Assembly: GCA_009837395.1 (NCBI GenBank)
Contig: VXTP01000043.1
Location: 520,936-584,935, forward strand
Length of the DNA stretch: 64,000 nt
Direction of reading: 5' to 3'
From: Gemmatimonadota bacterium
GTDB lineage: Bacteria; JAAXHH01
Part shown: positions 61,699 to 64,000 of the stretch, piece after piece
How positions within the stretch are numbered: position 1 is the first letter of the stretch
Layout: each line of letters begins with the position of its first letter
Position numbers and translations under genes: made by a program
Notes under the pieces: generated by a model
Databases searched by the model: none
The model's input: the letters and a program-made list of their open reading frames with translations, nothing else
Told to the model about the DNA's origin: nothing

Positions 61699-62601
61699 TC
61701 AGAACGATATGCGGACGCGCTTGAGCGGAGCGGTCGGGCCGGACGACGACGCGTCGGGCGTGCCCGTTGCGCCGGTTGTGCCGACCGCACGCTGGGAATC
61801 GCGAAGCTCAGCGGTACCAACGGTTTGCAGCAGGTCTTCCGGCGCCGGTCGATCCGGATCGCCGCCGGCCACCAGGTCCCGGCCGAAGGCCTCGTCGAAC
61901 AGGGATGGATCGAGGCGCATGCCCGTACCCACCGGAACGAACCGGATCCCATGGGTCATCGGCTCCATGGTCCTGACGGTGAGGATGCCGGGTCTGTTGC
62001 CGGTATTGCGGTTTGTGGTATATGGGAGACTGGTTGCAGCGGGAGTGGGGGGAATTGTTGCCTGTTCCGTGTTCATTGCCGGTTCAATCGCCATGTGCGG
62101 CGCGAGTTCCCGATCCAGGGGAAAGGGCGAAATGGGATCGGGTGGCGCAAGTTCGGGTTCGATGGGCGTCGGAAGGGAAAAGGCCATCGCGGTACCCGCG
62201 GACGAATCGGACCTTTCCGTCGGGCCGGTCACTTCGGCAAAACCGCCGATCACGGTTATGGTCAGGATCAGGCTGGTCGCGAATACCAGTTGAACGGGGC
62301 GCTGCCGGCTGAGTTCGCCCAGTTCGGAAACGGCTGCCGAAACGCGTCTCAACCAGGAGGAGGCGTACAGTTCGCGGGCGACTTCCCGGCTCAGCAGGTT
62401 GCCGAGCTGTTGTTCGAACATCGGCCGGGGGGATACGGCGGGAAGACTCTTCACGGCCCGCATGGCGCTTTCCATCTCCTGAATCCTGAGCCGGCACCGG
62501 GGACATCCGTTCAAGTGAAATCTAAGCTCGTCTTCTGTCGCCTTCGACAACTGACCGTCCAGGTAGTCCGACATCTGCCGCTCGTATCCACTGCAATTCA
62601 A
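61699..62601 (-). CDS. Anti-sigma factor with zf-HC2 domain
   Basis: This is a 300-residue protein. Its N-terminal zinc finger uses the cysteine in NCSGYERQ together with HLNGCPRC, one membrane helix lies near 110-130 (PVQLVFATSLILTITVIGGF), and a low-complexity periplasmic part follows. TTG 62601 is chosen because GAGGAGGAAGGA precedes it and because it keeps the first zinc cysteine, which a later ATG (62574) would lose. It lies 14 bases after the sigma gene and should hold that ECF factor at the membrane. Confidence 0.85.
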   Translation of the reverse strand: MNCSGYERQMSDYLDGQLSKATEDELRFHLNGCPRCRLRIQEMESAMRAVKSLPAVSPRPMFEQQLGNLLSREVARELYASSWLRRVSAAVSELGELSRQRPVQLVFATSLILTITVIGGFAEVTGPTERSDSSAGTAMAFSLPTPIEPELAPPDPISPFPLDRELAPHMAIEPAMNTEQATIPPTPAATSLPYTTNRNTGNRPGILTVRTMEPMTHGIRFVPVGTGMRLDPSLFDEAFGRDLVAGGDPDRPAPEDLLQTVGTAELRDSQRAVGTTGATGTPDASSSGPTAPLKRVRISF

Positions 62602-62615
62602 AATGTCCTTCCTCC

Positions 62616-63263
62616 TCAAAGTATCTCTACCTGCCACTGTCTCAACATTTCCTGCAGTCTCAGCCGTCCCCGGTTGACCCGCGACTTGACGGTTCCCGTC
62701 GGACAGCGGAGGATCTCGCCGATCTCCTCGTAAGAAAGCTCCTCGATGTCGCGCAGCACGATCACGGACTTGTATTTTTCCGGCAACTGATCGATCGCGT
62801 ACTGTATTGCCCGGCCCAGTTCGTTCTGCTCCAGGTGATCGCCGGGACCCGCGCTCGTGTCCGGCAGATCGATGCTTTCCCGCGTGCTGTTCTCGTGGGG
62901 CGAAGCGTTCAGGGAGAAGAACTGGCGGCGTTTCCGCTTGCGCAACTCGCTTCGGGCGAGATTGAGCGCGATGGTATAGATCCAGGTGGAAAGATTGGAG
63001 ATCGCTTTGTAGTTGTGGCGGTTCCGGTAGACCCGCAGAAACGTCTCCTGCACCAGGTCTTCCGCGCATTCCGTATTGTGGACCATGCGGTAGATGCAGT
63101 TGTACAGCCTGGTACGGTATCTTCCGACGATCACCTCGAAGGCGCGTATATCTTCCCGCTGGACACGGACGAACAGTACTTCGTCCGACAGGGTCAGTTC
63201 GTCCAGTACGCCGGACTCTACATCGGTGACCTGCACCGCGTTTATGGAGGTATTGTCGGCCAT
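62616..63263 (-). CDS. ECF RNA polymerase sigma factor (RpoE-like)
   Basis: This is a sigma factor of about 215 residues. Region 2 has AEDLVQETFLRVYRNRHNYKAISNL and WIYTIALNLARSELRKRKR, and region 4 has QLPEKYKSVIVLRDIEELSYEEIG plus the helix-turn-helix CPTGTVKSRVNRGR. ATG 63263 is used, with GTGGA about six bases upstream; ATG 63278 would sit almost on the -10 of an ECF-type promoter. The gene order sigma, zf-HC2 anti-sigma, DegP-like resembles the rpoE-rseA-degP envelope stress logic. Confidence 0.92.
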   Translation of the reverse strand: MADNTSINAVQVTDVESGVLDELTLSDEVLFVRVQREDIRAFEVIVGRYRTRLYNCIYRMVHNTECAEDLVQETFLRVYRNRHNYKAISNLSTWIYTIALNLARSELRKRKRRQFFSLNASPHENSTRESIDLPDTSAGPGDHLEQNELGRAIQYAIDQLPEKYKSVIVLRDIEELSYEEIGEILRCPTGTVKSRVNRGRLRLQEMLRQWQVEIL

Positions 63264-63284
63264 TTCATGTCCACTCATACCGCG

Positions 63285-63312
63285 TTATACGCCGCGCGGG
63301 AGATTCGGTTTC
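63285..63312 (-). promoter_or_regulatory. Possible autoregulated ECF-type promoter
   Basis: On the minus strand GAAAC (63308-63312) and CGTATAA (63285-63291) place AAC and CGT exactly 16 bases apart, the common ECF spacing. Transcription would start just before the sigma gene's ATG 63263. Confidence 0.4.
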
Positions 63313-63339
63313 AAAAAACACCTCGGCGTCCGGATACCT

Positions 63340-63388
63340 GCCCGGTCGGGCCGTACCAGCCATACAGGTCAAGCCCGGTCGGGCCGTA
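63340..63388. repeat. Twin 16-bp palindromic repeats upstream of the ECF operon
   Basis: Two exact copies of GCCCGGTCGGGCCGTA (63340-63355 and 63373-63388) lie 33 bases apart, about three helical turns. Each holds the inverted repeat GCCCG-GT-CGGGC. They sit just downstream of a housekeeping-type promoter, so they may be operators. Confidence 0.65.
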
Positions 63389-63393
63389 TTCAG

Positions 63394-63422
63394 AATATAG
63401 AAATACGCCGCGTCCGTGTCAA
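63394..63422 (-). promoter_or_regulatory. Housekeeping promoter for the ECF operon
   Basis: Minus strand TTGACA (63417-63422) and TATATT (63394-63399) have a 17-base spacer, in the gap after the helicase gene. The expected transcription start falls on the first palindromic repeat. Confidence 0.6.
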
Positions 63423-63430
63423 CCGGACCG

Positions 63431-64000
63431 TCATGCCCGCACTTCGCTCACGTCGTGGATGGTATACTGGTAGCCCTGTTCCGTCAGAAAGAGCTGACGG
63501 TTCACGGCATAGTCCTGGTCCAGGGTGTTCCGCGTGATGAGCGAATAGAAAATGGCGGCGGAGCCGTCCGCCTTGGGACGGAGGATCCGGCCCAGCCGCT
63601 GGGCTTCCTCCTGGCGGGAGCCGAAGGTACCCGAAATCTGTATCGCCACGTTCGCGTCCGGCAGGTCGATGGCGAAATTCGCGACCTTGGACACCACGAG
63701 GCGCTTGAGTTCGCCGTTTCTGAACCGGGTATACAGATCGAGGCGGGCCTGAAGCGGCGTGCTGCCGGTGATCAGGGGAAAATCGAACAGTGCGGCGATC
63801 TGCTTGAGCTGCCTCACGTACAGACCGATGATCAGGACCTGGTCCGATGGATGCTGTTCCAGCAAGGCGCGGATGATCTCGGTCTTGCGGCTGTTCTCCG
63901 AGGCGATCCTGAACTTGTCGCGGCGGTTGGCCACGGCGTAGGACATGCGCCGCGCTTCGGGCAGATCGATCCGGATTTCACGGCAGTACGCCTCGGCGAT
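63431..64000 (-). CDS. XPB/ERCC3-type DNA helicase, C-terminal part (runs off window end)
   Basis: The frame is open from base 64000 to the stop at 63431, giving 189 residues of the C-terminal RecA-like domain. The motifs LIIGLYVRQLKQIA (motif IV-like), LITGSTPLQARLDLY, FRNGELKRLVVSKVANFAIDLPD (motif V) and SGTFGSRQEEAQRLGRILRPK (motif VI) match bacterial XPB homologues of nucleotide-excision-repair type. It would unwind DNA 3' to 5'. The upstream helicase half and damage-recognition domain lie outside the window. It ends 152 bases before the ECF sigma gene on the same strand. Confidence 0.88.
   Translation of the reverse strand: MAEAYCREIRIDLPEARRMSYAVANRRDKFRIASENSRKTEIIRALLEQHPSDQVLIIGLYVRQLKQIAALFDFPLITGSTPLQARLDLYTRFRNGELKRLVVSKVANFAIDLPDANVAIQISGTFGSRQEEAQRLGRILRPKADGSAAIFYSLITRNTLDQDYAVNRQLFLTEQGYQYTIHDVSEVRA

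Overview
This is a GC-rich (roughly 60 percent by eye), gene-dense bacterial chromosome window with about 50 protein genes and one tRNA. The layout is compact, with many stop-start overlaps. The gene content suggests an uncultivated, probably marine or sediment member of the FCB group, with Latescibacterota as my first guess. It includes FtsX-like permeases, sulfatases, phytanoyl-CoA dioxygenases, a DUF1080 protein, HEAT-repeat fusions and many sugar-acid enzymes. This placement is inferred from gene families; no rRNA is present. No prophage, transposase or CRISPR array was seen.

Layout. 1-8.8 kb: an MFS-HEAT fusion (cut by the window edge), a sodium:solute symporter, pyruvate kinase, a large isoleucyl-tRNA synthetase and a YgjP-type metalloprotease. 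9.1-12.8 kb: a sulfatase convergent with an ECF sigma factor and a multi-pass anti-sigma factor carrying bactofilin-like repeats. 12.9-21.5 kb: a minus-strand run of NAD-linked formate dehydrogenase (NuoE-NuoF fusion plus molybdopterin subunit), a phosphoesterase, leucyl aminopeptidase, an FmdB zinc ribbon and a GlcF-like iron-sulfur protein. 21.8-25.4 kb: a DapA-family aldolase, a tartrate/D-malate-type dehydrogenase, a HEAT protein and a KdaD-like FAH-family enzyme. 25.6-31.5 kb: a pentaheme cytochrome c, tRNA-Phe, an FtsX permease and a PhyH-HEAT fusion. 31.5-37.6 kb: an ABC-2 exporter, a methyltransferase, a DUF218 protein, a PhyH protein and an L-rhamnonate dehydratase-like enolase. 37.6-43.8 kb: MscS, a lytic transglycosylase with two sensor domains, MgtE and YihY. 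43.9-60.2 kb: two class V aminotransferases, an HpaI aldolase, ornithine cyclodeaminase, MFS exporters, an amidohydrolase, an orphan peptide-binding protein, two aldo/keto reductases, TauE, a second sulfatase, DUF1080 and an M20 peptidase. 60.4-64 kb: a DegP-like protein, anti-sigma and ECF sigma operon behind the end of an XPB-type helicase.

How it fits together. Two sulfatases, aldo/keto reductases, an amidohydrolase-type lactonase, an acid-sugar dehydratase, KdaD-like and HpaI/DapA aldolases and a symporter look like scattered parts of non-phosphorylative breakdown of deoxy-sugars and sugar acids, as expected for a consumer of sulfated polysaccharides. The ECF/anti-sigma pairs, DegP-like protein, MscS, MltF-like enzyme and MgtE form an envelope-maintenance layer.

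The most unusual signals are: (1) short tandem repeats at gene borders, in leaders and in protein tails, whose unit length is a multiple of three inside genes but usually not outside; (2) repeated use of HEAT repeats as fusion partners; (3) an anti-sigma factor fused to a bactofilin-like domain; (4) an ECF operon that has a housekeeping promoter followed by twin palindromes and an ECF-type promoter, and that encodes a DegP homologue lacking its catalytic histidine; and (5) a lytic transglycosylase with duplicated solute-binding domains.
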